Shown: in pieces, positions 16,201 through 19,853 of the stretch
How the letters are laid out: every line of letters starts with the position of its first letter
Position numbering within the stretch: the first letter of the stretch is position 1
Assembly: GCA_000310025.1 (NCBI GenBank)
Contig: FN649726.1
Location: 1,572,758-1,592,610, forward strand
Length of the DNA stretch: 19,853 nucleotides
Direction: 5' to 3'
From: Ectocarpus siliculosus
Lineage: Eukaryota; Sar; Phaeophyceae; Ectocarpales; Ectocarpaceae
Notes under the pieces: model-generated
Seen by the model: only the letters and a program-made list of their open reading frames with translations
The model's database searches: none
Told to the model about the DNA's origin: nothing
Translations under genes and position numbers: made by a program

Positions 16201-18564
16201 AAGCGGCGACCACACCCGTCGCAACATTCCCGGGAACACCTTCCGTCGCGCCAAGGCCAGGCTCATGAAGAAGGGGGCCGCCGCGGGCCTCGTCCCGCGG
16301 GGCGAGCGAGAGGTCGACAGCGACACAGGGGACGCCAAGAACGACGACGACGACGCCTTGCCAGCCAACCTGCCGCGCCTCTGGTCCGTCAGCGAGCTGT
16401 CGCGCGTTTCGGAGGAAGACTCTTCGCACACCGGAGGGAGCAAGAGCACCCGCAGCCTCGGTGTGTTCGACAGCACCGGCAGCAGGGACCTGGAGACCGG
16501 CGGCGGCGGCGGCGGCGGCGGCGGAGACCTTGGTCTCGAGAACACCATCGGCGAGGCGGAGCGGGCGGACGTCGATGTCCCATGGTCTGCGAGCGACACC
16601 GCCGCAGACACGAAAAGTAAAGCCGGGAAGCACCGTCAGCACGGAAACGGCGGCGGCGGCGGCGGCGGCAGCGGAGGGTCAGCGATTTCGAGTAGCGGCG
16701 CGGCCAAAAATCCTAGAAGCACGTCCTTTGCCGGTGGCGCCCATATCTGGTCGGAGGAGGAGGCGGGGCAGGGGCAGAAGAGCAGGAGTGACAACGACGG
16801 CGTACCCAGGGGCACCCTGATCGCTGGTCGCAGAGGGAGTGGAGGAGGGCGTTTGGTCGACACGGAATGGGGCAGCACCAGGCGCAAGAGCGCCGCTCGA
16901 AAGTCCACAAGTGGCCCGCGCGGTAGTAGTGGCGACGGCCTAGGCGGAGACAGCGCGCGGAGCGGCATCCGTGTCGCCGATAGCATCCAGGCGGCGGGCC
17001 TGGACCGTGGACGCTGGTCCAAGAAGAAGGCTCGGGGAAGCAAGTTAAAGATCTACAGCTATCCCGATGGTGATGATGATGATGATGGTGGTGGCGGCAG
17101 CGGCGGCGGCAGAATCAAGCCCACCGCCCCCCGGTTCCATTCTTCTTACCGGTCGAAGATCGGTACGCGGGATGGTGTCGCGGACGATTCCTCGGGCAAC
17201 GGGCAAGGGCGACCACCCAAGACTGTTGGGGCGCGGAGAAAGGGCAGGCGATGGGCATCGAGGGACAGGTCAGCGATGCGAGCCGCGGGACAGCCGGGAG
17301 GATCGCCCCTCGATGACGTGAGAAGACCCAACTTGTGTACGAGTGTCGGGTTGTTGGTTTGTTGATGGAAACCCGGCTAGCTGAAGGCATTTGATGAGAC
17401 ACTCTTTTGTGTTGATTGTTTCCCTGCCCGTTTCGGTTGCTAGGAGGGATAAGCTACTTGAGACGTCTGATGCAAATGGTGTGCATCGCATGTCAAGGAT
17501 GCGTGCCCCCATGATGATGCTTCAGCAAGCACCTCGTTGGCACCGGTAGCATGTCCGGAGTAATAGCGGCCGTACAGTAGACAAACGCTTCCAGCACCCT
17601 AACAAGCTGGAAACATACGGTTCTCTTGAGCAACTCCGCCCAGGTCGACACGTATTGCCCCACGGTCACAATATTTGTCATGCCCCTCGTTGTCATTCTT
17701 CGTTGCTTGTGCGCAGTCTAACAGTCCATCGACCCGTACCGCCCAGCGACGGCGTCGGCATACCCAGCCTTTTTTTGTTGTTTTCTTTTTCCTCCCTCTC
17801 GAATCTGCTCCGCGGCCAAGAGACAAAAACTCGTCTTGTGTCTCAATGCAAACAAGTAAGGCAAGCACCTGATCAACCTCCTGTTGTTCTGCGTTCCATC
17901 CTTTTCGCGCTTTCTACCTCCGGTACACCAATCAATACCTCGGCACGCTACGCGAACAACATTGCAAACATGCCACCACGACGCACGTGAACTACATATA
18001 AACTCCTGGATGGTATAAACTCTTGGATGGTACACAGTCGGGCACCGGGCTGCAGCAATCCAAGCTGACGGTGGAAATCCTCGAGAGGGCTCTAGGCGAG
18101 CCTGTCATGACGGCCGTAGTCGCCGCCAAGAAAGCCGAGGGACGGGTACCGGCGAACTCGGAGCTTCACCCGCCGTACAACCTCAATGGTATGACCGACG
18201 CTCTTCGCGAGCTTGTCGGCACCGAAACTTCTAGCGGACGCCTCCAGGTGAGGAAACGCCACATAAAGGGTGGGTGGGCGGCTTGCGGTGTGATGTGGAA
18301 CCATTGAGGTACCGGGATTGATAGGTCACACATGCTTTTTATAGCCGTGGAGCAGCTTTGAATATGTAGACTATCCCTACACCACGGCTCGAGCAATGGA
18401 CAAACAATAACAGTAGCAGCAGCGACAATAAACTTTCTTTTCGCGTGCCCCCTTTCCCCGCTTGGCAGGTGGTTGTGTCCGGGCCAGGGGGCTTCGTGTT
18501 CCACGTGGAGGGCATCCTGGCGGATCTGCACATCCCTCCGGAGGCGGTGCTGACCCTCGATTAG
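248..18564 (+). CDS. DOMON-cytochrome b561-cytochrome b5-FAD/NAD(P) reductase fusion protein (22-exon gene)
   Basis: Spliced model 248-364, 1028-1134, 1955-2075, 2815-3056, 3933-3996, 6156-6243, 6800-6900, 7317-7448, 7785-7871, 8491-8631, 9331-9522, 10116-11102, 11534-11653, 12327-12488, 13340-13399, 13866-14036, 14674-14788, 15157-15193, 15693-15786, 16163-17317, 18038-18247, 18469-18564; 1532 residues. Domains: DOMON about 9-165, b561 core 172-353, cytochrome b5 about 389-483, low-complexity linker 483-793, FAD lobe about 834-975, NAD(P) lobe 988-1532 interrupted by a second low-complexity insert. Candidate ligands: DOMON Met48/His144; b561 His176, His213, His243, His284/286; b5 His424 and His462. 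Family knowledge: b561 proteins move electrons across membranes, and b5 reductases feed b5 from NAD(P)H. Inference: a self-contained transmembrane electron chain, perhaps a ferric or other surface reductase. Phase agreement at all 21 junctions is strong evidence. The start, exon 12 end and exon 13 are least sure. Confidence 0.86.
365..1027 (+). other. Intron 1
   Basis: GTGAGT donor; acceptor GTCAAAG. It contains T-rich, low-information sequence and a short GCTC-type simple repeat near 714-735. No gene is seen on either strand. Confidence 0.7.
1028..1134 (+). CDS. Exon 2: DOMON domain, haem-Met region
   Basis: Residues 40-75 (last codon split, phase 2). AIGFGGLSMETADDFV matches the DOMON signature in which a GFG turn is followed by Met and Ala-Asp; DR in CTDRSA is the following conserved pair. 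Met48 aligns with the axial Met known in haem-binding DOMON proteins such as AIR12 and cellobiose dehydrogenase. The GTGAGT donor starts at 1135. Confidence 0.82.
1135..1954 (+). other. Intron 2 with CAGA microsatellite
   Basis: GTGAGT donor and strong acceptor (T-run then GCAG). It begins almost at once with a CAGA/GACA repeat. The rest shows no convincing coding sequence; long minus-strand frames here are Cys/Leu/Ser/Val readings of the repeat. Confidence 0.75.
1141..1255 (+). repeat. (CAGA)n microsatellite
   Basis: Tandem CAGA/GACA units start six bases after the exon 2 donor. The purest block runs about 1164-1200, and degenerate GACA/CAGA units continue to about 1255. Confidence 0.92.
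1955..2075 (+). CDS. Exon 3: DOMON domain, middle
   Basis: One base completes the Glu codon from exon 2, then residues 76-115. PPLDDEENTDLDVVTVSVDG then WTSVTFAR is the DOMON strand region where D-D/L is followed by a T-x-V-x-F-x-R strand. It ends phase 0 at a GTAAGG donor. Confidence 0.85.
2076..2814 (+). other. Intron 3
   Basis: GTAAGG donor; acceptor ACATCAG. No coding sequence, repeat or RNA gene recognised. A second AG (2827-2828) inside the next exon is rejected as acceptor because it breaks phase. Confidence 0.7.
2815..3056 (+). CDS. Exon 4: end of DOMON and b561 helix 1
   Basis: Residues 116-196 (last codon split). IIYSWRSGDGIGKHPNSQRG is the end of DOMON, with the H-x4-RG motif whose His144 corresponds to the second axial haem ligand. 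The chain then enters b561: SLHGALLLVAWMIIAPYGIY, with His176 followed by the W and P-x-G of helix 1. DOMON and b561 therefore join within one exon. The phase-0 entry at 2815 adds DYLLSDD, which fits the DOMON strand. GTGAGG donor at 3057. Confidence 0.9.
3057..3932 (+). other. Intron 4
   Basis: GTGAGG donor; acceptor GGCTCAG. Nothing recognisable inside apart from T-rich sequence near the 3' end. Confidence 0.72.
3933..3996 (+). CDS. Exon 5: b561 loop 1 and start of helix 2
   Basis: A 64-nt exon; residues 197-217 after the split Arg codon. YRKGKK is a basic loop consistent with the cytosolic side, and NQWWEMHQECM matches the W-x3-H-x2-Q pattern of b561 helix 2 with His213. Clean GTAAGT donor. 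Confidence 0.88.
4478..4496 (+). repeat. C homopolymer tract
   Basis: Nineteen bases that are all C except one A (4490), directly in front of the first 58-bp monomer. Similar tracts recur at about 4903-4914, 5433-5443, 5531-5538 and 6124-6138, always at repeat-unit junctions. Confidence 0.9.
4497..4553 (+). repeat. 58-bp monomer, copy A
   Basis: Begins GGTGATTGCCATCGGGGTTG and ends CGACGTTGTAAAACAAGC. It is the same unit as copies at 4915-4972, 5472-5528, 5539-5597 and 5605-5662. Confidence 0.93.
4554..4881 (+). mobile_element. Possible non-LTR retrotransposon ORF C-terminal remnant
   Basis: An open frame entering from monomer A encodes HVVAECPWYEEEREVYMTEL at about 4569-4628. This is the H-x4-C-P-x-Y-x3-R pattern typical of the C-terminus downstream of reverse transcriptase in LINE-type elements. 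A basic/aromatic stretch with a helical look follows (WFEKAGRDIVRIDRLGKTFL) and a TAG closes it at 4879-4881. No reverse transcriptase or endonuclease domain is present, and the upstream zinc-knuckle Cys residues are missing, so it is a fragment. The last ~60 bases (about 4806-4881) are a diverged copy of the end of the 460-bp repeats, linking repeats and element. Family call is from motif only. Confidence 0.5.
4915..4972 (+). repeat. 58-bp monomer, copy B (diverged)
   Basis: Same unit as copy A with a few substitutions and single-base insertions around CGATGCTTGGCAATCGACG. A C-tract precedes it and the first 460-bp repeat follows it directly. Confidence 0.9.
4973..5443 (+). repeat. ~460-bp direct repeat, copy 1
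   Basis: Starts near TTCTCTTCGTGAGCTCGGC, contains two T-tracts, then GGTAACCATAATGGTGGTCG, a long well-conserved middle, and ends GACTATGAGTAT plus C-tract. It is nearly identical to 5663-6138. No open reading frame is conserved between copies, so it looks non-coding (UTR-like or non-autonomous). Confidence 0.92.
5472..5662 (+). repeat. Tandem array of three 58-bp monomers (copies C, D, E)
   Basis: Copies at 5472-5528, 5539-5597 and 5605-5662, separated by short C-rich spacers, giving a period near 66-67 bp. Each contains TTGCCATCGGG, TTGGGTTTTCGTC or a close variant, and ACGACGTTGTAAAACAAGC. Confidence 0.95.
5663..6138 (+). repeat. ~460-bp direct repeat, copy 2
   Basis: Near-identical partner of 4973-5443, from the CTTCGTGAACTCGG block through both T-tracts to GACTATGAGTACA and a 15-base C-tract. 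Similarity continues into CTTCTGG just before the exon 6 acceptor. Together with the monomers this is a duplicated composite unit: monomer(s), then 460-bp block, then C-tract. Confidence 0.93.
6156..6243 (+). CDS. Exon 6: b561 helix 2 and second loop
   Basis: Residues 218-247 (Gly codon split). VICAEALLPLAITAVFTTSG is the hydrophobic part of helix 2, and HNSEHAKWG carries His243 in the H-x3-G position expected of b561. It enters in phase 0 and leaves phase 1 at GTAAGT. Confidence 0.87.
6244..6799 (+). other. Intron 6 with G-tracts and inverted repeat copy
   Basis: GTAAGT donor; strong TTTTTCAAG acceptor. The centre contains an inverted piece of the intron 5 repeat flanked by GGGGT runs. No gene seen. 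Confidence 0.78.
6491..6584 (-). repeat. Inverted copy of the 460-bp repeat end, flanked by GGGGT runs
   Basis: 6511-6560 is the reverse complement of 6076-6124 with about two mismatches (read on the minus strand: GCGAGGTCAATGGTCTAACG onward). On both sides are (GGGGT)n-like runs at about 6491-6511 and 6561-6584, the counterpart of C-tracts that border the direct copies. Confidence 0.9.
6800..6900 (+). CDS. Exon 7: b561 helix 3
   Basis: Two bases complete Gly247, then residues 248-280. FYMVGAIVLQIGTGFARVRA is helix 3 ending in a basic loop. Phase 1 to phase 0; GTGCGT donor at 6901. Confidence 0.87.
6901..7316 (+). other. Intron 7
   Basis: GTGCGT donor; acceptor ACGCCAG. Nothing recognisable inside. 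Confidence 0.72.
7317..7448 (+). CDS. Exon 8: b561 helix 4
   Basis: Residues 281-324. NKHFHISAGWFAYAAGLVQC holds the fourth conserved b561 His (His286 by alignment with the H-x-S-x-G pattern; His284 is the alternative), then the Q-x3-G end of helix 4. Phase 0 on both sides; GTGAGT donor. Confidence 0.9.
7449..7784 (+). other. Intron 8
   Basis: GTGAGT donor; acceptor CTTCCAG. It contains GGCGGT-rich simple sequence near 7580-7660 and no gene. Confidence 0.74.
7785..7871 (+). CDS. Exon 9: b561 helix 5
   Basis: Residues 325-353. LFPIWLGIIPPIFLVLEV is the last hydrophobic helix, followed by RKQARR, a positive patch that fits the cytosolic side by the positive-inside rule. GTTAGT donor, phase 0. 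Confidence 0.86.
7872..8490 (+). other. Intron 9
   Basis: GTTAGT donor; acceptor TTTCACTAAG. No gene or repeat recognised. Confidence 0.7.
8491..8631 (+). CDS. Exon 10: linker and start of cytochrome b5 domain
   Basis: Residues 354-400. An acidic helical linker (KFTDEAIQQEVDN) is followed by LPIYTMQEFNDK, the first strand and helix of a b5 domain. Phase 0 both ends; GTAGGC donor. Confidence 0.83.
8632..9330 (+). other. Intron 10
   Basis: GTAGGC donor; acceptor CCATAAG. A short CAGCAGCAACAACAGC run lies near 8779-8796, and a telomere-like GGGTTAGGGTTAG occurs at 8938-8950. No gene seen. Confidence 0.72.
9331..9522 (+). CDS. Exon 11: cytochrome b5 haem-binding core
   Basis: Residues 401-464. 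SWVIVDGAVLNVSDFAKRHP then GG is the classic b5 signature, with His424 of HPGG as first axial ligand; GTDVTSEF follows as in the family. The exon ends PHRHTD, where His462 followed by T-D-T-A (completed by exon 12) aligns with the H-S-x-x-A second-ligand motif. GTGAGT donor, phase 0. Confidence 0.93.
9523..10115 (+). other. Intron 11
   Basis: GTGAGT donor; acceptor CTCACAAG. A G-tract lies near 9547-9560 and a C-tract near 10075-10088. A minus-strand open frame at 9856-10107 with hydrophobic stretches is not supported as a gene. Confidence 0.7.
10116..11102 (+). CDS. Exon 12: end of cytochrome b5 and long low-complexity linker
   Basis: Residues 465-793. TALEIARSLVVGYIEEE closes the b5 domain, then comes Gly/Ser/Ala/Arg-rich sequence with acidic and RS-type patches and no recognised domain, expected to be disordered. 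Two phase-0 donors are possible: GTATGG at 10875 (residue 717) and GTGCGT at 11103. The longer form is used because GTGCGT also serves intron 7 and composition stays coding-like. SR and SGS sites could be kinase targets (inference). Confidence 0.8.
11103..11533 (+). other. Intron 12
   Basis: GTGCGT donor in the longer model; acceptor CGTGACAG. Nothing recognisable. Confidence 0.55.
11534..11653 (+). CDS. Exon 13: linker before the FAD lobe
   Basis: Residues 794-833. PALPEKPAVVIKAAGARMLK continues into LGSQIEFFGASVDESDSKQ. No domain is recognised, but the segment is in phase 0 on both sides, lacks the low-complexity bias of its neighbour, and fits between flanking exons. The donor GTGCCA is weak, so the 3' end is uncertain. 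Confidence 0.5.
11654..12326 (+). other. Intron 13
   Basis: Weak GTGCCA donor; good TTTCACCAG acceptor. A short open stretch near 11873-11974 was considered as an exon and rejected. An ACACAC run lies at about 12089-12101. Confidence 0.5.
12327..12488 (+). CDS. Exon 14: start of FAD-binding lobe
   Basis: Residues 834-887. FHVCPLLLHEKLC then RPVHKFVFACPG matches the first strands of the ferredoxin-reductase-type FAD domain, where an L-x5-S strand precedes R-x-F-x-F-x-L/C-P. GTGAGT donor, phase 0. Confidence 0.82.
12489..13339 (+). other. Intron 14
   Basis: GTGAGT donor; acceptor TTGTAACAG. No gene or notable repeat found. Confidence 0.72.
13340..13399 (+). CDS. Exon 15: FAD lobe, G-x-x-H segment
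   Basis: A 60-nt exon; residues 888-907, VGSMEGVCHFNMRLAQEAGM. It stands where b5 reductases have L-P-V-G-Q-H followed by a strand. His896 is kept while the G-Q before it is altered to V-C. Phase 0 both sides with GTGAGT donor. The other frame (GLPLQHAVGS) resembles the family superficially but breaks phase. Confidence 0.72.
13539..13575 (+). repeat. (CTG)n trinucleotide repeat
   Basis: About twelve CTG units with one CT and one TTG interruption, inside intron 15. Confidence 0.9.
13687..13731 (+). other. Possible 45-nt cassette exon
   Basis: Bounded by a pyrimidine-rich CTCTTCGGCAG acceptor and a consensus GTGAGT donor, exactly 15 codons, no stop in the required phase 0 (RLPRYRQKPVYVARQ). 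It would insert between exons 15 and 16 without breaking frame. Family alignment does not require it, so it is given as an alternative exon only. Confidence 0.35.
13866..14036 (+). CDS. Exon 16: FAD-binding motifs
   Basis: Residues 908-964. QRAYNAF is the R-x-Y-S/T FAD motif (Arg912, Tyr914) with Asn915 in place of Ser/Thr. RIRLYPDGLMSGLLAHL is the strand plus G-x-M-S motif that binds the FAD pyrophosphate. Phase 0 both sides, GTACGG donor. Confidence 0.9.
14037..14673 (+). other. Intron 16
   Basis: GTACGG donor; acceptor GGTCACCAG. No gene recognised. Confidence 0.74.
14674..14788 (+). CDS. Exon 17: FAD/NAD(P) lobe junction
   Basis: Residues 965-1003 (Met codon split). VQLQGPFLQ matches the V-x-G-P-x-G end of the FAD lobe, and NVVMIAAGTGVNP is the first Rossmann strand with the GTGxxP nucleotide-binding loop. 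It leaves phase 1 at GTGAGT. Confidence 0.93.
14789..15156 (+). other. Intron 17
   Basis: GTGAGT donor. The acceptor ACACGCCAAAAAG lacks a pyrimidine tract and is accepted on phase and protein match alone. Confidence 0.68.
15157..15193 (+). CDS. Exon 18: 37-nt microexon
   Basis: Residues 1004-1014 with split codons at both ends (completes Met1003, starts Ser1015). IQMIRDHLTPG directly continues the GTGVNP loop as GTGVNPMIQMIR, the family's canonical helix after the nucleotide loop. Without it exons 17 and 19 do not share phase. GTGCGC donor. Confidence 0.84.
15194..15692 (+). other. Intron 18
   Basis: GTGCGC donor; acceptor AGCCACAG. A second acceptor 12 bases upstream (AG at 15679-15680) would keep frame and add four residues. 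No gene seen. Confidence 0.7.
15693..15786 (+). CDS. Exon 19: NAD(P) lobe, second strand
   Basis: Residues 1016-1046. HSRLVLLWQNSVEADLYC then TDELTALQ matches the b5 reductase pattern of a strand, then N-x-x-E-x-D-x-x-x-x-x-E-L. The donor GTCATG is weak, but phase 0 and the continuing alignment into exon 20 support it. Confidence 0.86.
15787..16162 (+). other. Intron 19
   Basis: Weak GTCATG donor; acceptor CGCACAACAG. T-run at about 15966-15977. No gene found. Confidence 0.66.
16163..17317 (+). CDS. Exon 20: NAD(P) lobe strand plus giant low-complexity insert
   Basis: Residues 1047-1431. The first ~33 residues (LEVTALISGDHTRRNIPG and after) fit the third Rossmann strand and loop. A long Gly/Ser/Asp/Arg-rich insert follows, with poly-Gly runs (16500-16524, 16648-16671), a DDDDD run near 17070 and many RKS/RRGS patches. 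No domain recognised; expected disordered and phosphorylatable (inference). The frame stays open for 385 codons in strongly biased sequence and exits at GTGAGA. Confidence 0.86.
17318..18037 (+). other. Intron 20
   Basis: GTGAGA donor; acceptor GTACACAG. It holds a pyrimidine-rich stretch near 17765-17810 and a short duplication of CTCCTGGATGGTA/CTCTTGGATGGTA just before the acceptor. No gene recognised. Confidence 0.72.
18038..18247 (+). CDS. Exon 21: NAD(P) lobe, helix after insert
   Basis: Residues 1432-1501. LQQSKLTVEILERALGEP matches the G-x-L-x-x-E-x-L/I-x3-L helix that precedes the last strand in b5 reductases. It is followed by a lineage-specific extension of ~50 residues. Phase 0 both sides, GTGAGG donor. 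Confidence 0.82.
18469..18564 (+). CDS. Exon 22: C-terminal exon
   Basis: Residues 1502-1532, then TAG. VVVSGPGGFVFHVEGIL is the final Rossmann strand and loop, with Ser1505 where the family has Cys (C-G-P/x-x). The end is LTLD instead of the Phe-ending C-terminus of many b5 reductases. A strong polypyrimidine acceptor (CCTTTCCCCGCTTGGCAG) precedes it. Confidence 0.9.
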   Translation: MVVSGPGGFVFHVEGILADLHIPPEAVLTLD

Positions 18565-18810
18565 CCTACAGCTACAGTGGAGAGCTACGCCTCGCAGCAA
18601 TGGCTTTGGGCGTGTCGGCACAAGTGCCGCTCAGCGACGATACGTAGCGCATACACACCCTGCCTGCTGCAAGTTTCGGTGGATGTAGAGAGAGTGGCCG
18701 CCCGTCAATTGAAGTCATACGCTATTTTTCCTTGATTTTTGGCATAGGTAGAACGGACACGCGCAATCGTTGTGATCTATGTAGCTGCTTCTGCCATCGT
18801 GCCGTGTTGG
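18565..18810 (+). other. 3' flank of the gene, probable 3' UTR
   Basis: Directly downstream of the stop. No AATAAA-like signal, gene or repeat is recognised here. Confidence 0.5.
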
Positions 18811-19352
18811 AAGGTTGTGTGTAGATTTTTTTTGCATCGTTTTTGTTGTTCGGTGTGGTGTTCTGGGCTCCTCGAGTAAAACCTCAATTAAGCTGCGTGG
18901 GCGGTTGGAGCTTGGTAAATCCCACAGCCGGCTGTCAGATTTCGAGCTTAGGGAAAGTTTGCAGCTGGGCTGGTCCAAGCTTGGAAACGCGCAGCCGTCA
19001 GATGGCAGCCAGTTGCCGTGTAAGGAAGTTGTGCGTAGATTTGTACATCGTTTTGTTTGTTCGGTGTAGTGTTCTGGGCTCCTCGAGTAAACCTCTTAGT
19101 TAAGCTGTGTGGGCAGTTGGAGCTTGGCGCACAGCCGGCAGTCAGCTTTTCGAGCTTGGGGAAAGTCTATTTACCGCTGGGCTGGTCGAAGCTTGGAAAC
19201 GTGCAGCCGTCAGATGGCAGCCAGTTGCCGTGCAGGGAAGGTTGTGTGTAGATTTGTGCATCGTTTTACTTGGTCGGTGTGGTGTTCTGGGCTGCTCCTC
19301 GAGTAAAACCTCTGGTATTAATTAAGCTGTGTGGGCGGTTGGAGTTGATTTT
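18811..19352 (+). repeat. ~213-bp tandem repeat, about 2.5 copies
   Basis: Copies at about 18811-19021, 19022-19237 and a partial third at 19238-19352. Shared blocks: GTGTAGATTT, GGTGTGGTGTTCTGGGCT, CTCCTCGAGTAAAACCT, AAGCTG(C/T)GTGGGCGGTTGGAG, CAGCCGTCAGATGGCAGCCA. Copies differ by substitutions and small indels. No conserved reading frame was found, so it is treated as a non-coding repeat. Confidence 0.92.
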
Positions 19353-19388
19353 GAGCTGCACCCCAAACGCTAGTTGTCTCCCTCAAAC

Positions 19389-19743
19389 ATGTCGCGCCAC
19401 CGCGCATGGTTCGCTATCACCATGGCTTGGGACTCCGAGCATTTCGTCTTGTATCACGCAGTGACGGGGGTGTGCTCTCATGACCCCACCCCGGACGACA
19501 GTTATGTAGGTGAGGCCCGACTCGGTCAGGATTCGATCGTGGCAAGGAGGTTACCAGGAGAAACACACGCAATGCGGTGATGGCGGTGGCGTTGGCAGCG
19601 GGCCGGGGGGGGGAGGGCAGGAAGGTAATAGTTCCCTGCATGTTTTCCGTCCGTACGGCTTTGTTCTTTCAGACAACGACCCTGGAGCAACACGGCAAGC
19701 ACCACGCAAAATCAAAAAGAGTAACCAAGAAAGTTGCACGTAG
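19389..19743 (+). CDS. Possible small two-exon gene or gene start, not recognised
   Basis: ATG 19389 opens MSRHRAWFAITMAWDSEHFV then LYHAVTGVCSHDPTPDDSYV and reaches a GTGAGG donor (19510). A strong acceptor (TTGTTCTTTCAG) at 19672 continues in phase as DNDPGATRQAPRKIKKSNQE to TAG 19741-19743. The first exon faintly resembles a WW-type module (aromatic pair, TG turn, later P) but lacks the second Trp. An alternative donor GTAGGT (19506) would give a basic C-terminus ending near 19786. It could equally be the first exons of a longer gene running out of the window. Function unknown. Confidence 0.3.
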
Positions 19744-19853
19744 AATATCGAGGGCCTTGTATCCACTGCGGCCTTTCCCACCGTGAATCAAACAATAACG
19801 ACAAAGTACAGCATCCAGATTCGCGCACGCGGCGACAGCTGTTGCCACGGCCG
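19744..19853 (+). other. 3' window edge
   Basis: No feature recognised in the last ~110 bases. Confidence 0.4.

Overview
The window looks like nuclear DNA from a photosynthetic stramenopile, most probably a brown alga of the Ectocarpus type. This is inferred from gene architecture: many short exons split by 0.2-2.2 kb introns, polypyrimidine-rich acceptors, GC-rich coding sequence with long Gly/Ser/Asp-rich runs, trinucleotide and tetranucleotide microsatellites, and C/G homopolymer tracts. No operon, Shine-Dalgarno site, tRNA, rRNA or CRISPR array was seen.

Almost the whole window (about 248-18564, + strand) is one gene. I reconstructed 22 exons by matching GT/AG junctions, reading phase and protein-family motifs. 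All 21 junctions keep one reading frame, and the model totals 4599 nt (1532 codons plus TAG at 18562-18564). The product is a fusion of four electron-transfer modules: an N-terminal DOMON (dopamine beta-monooxygenase N-terminal-like) domain (exons 1-4), a five-helix cytochrome b561 core with its His ligands (exons 4-9), a cytochrome b5 domain with HPGG motif (exons 10-12), and a cytochrome b5 reductase-like FAD/NAD(P) unit (exons 14-22). Two very large low-complexity segments are inserted: about 310 residues between cytochrome b5 and the FAD lobe (exon 12), and about 350 residues inside the NAD(P)-binding lobe (exon 20). With DOMON outside and five membrane helices, the C-terminal half would lie in the cytosol. 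The order then describes a one-polypeptide route: cytosolic NAD(P)H to FAD, to b5 haem, to the two b561 haems, to the DOMON haem on the outer or lumenal face.

Intron 5 (3997-6155) is the largest and is full of repeats. It holds a remnant resembling the C-terminus of a non-LTR retrotransposon protein, five copies of a ~58-bp monomer, and two ~460-bp direct repeats ending in C-tracts. The second C-tract forms the polypyrimidine tract of the exon 6 acceptor. Intron 6 carries an inverted copy of the repeat end. Other introns hold a CAGA microsatellite, a CTG repeat, and a possible 45-nt cassette exon (intron 15).

Downstream of the stop (18565-19853) there is a ~213-bp tandem repeat (2.5 copies), followed by a weakly supported two-exon gene candidate (19389-19743) that is not recognised. 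The least certain parts of the main gene are its 5' end (no signal peptide visible; an upstream exon may lie outside the window), the 3' end of exon 12, and exon 13.
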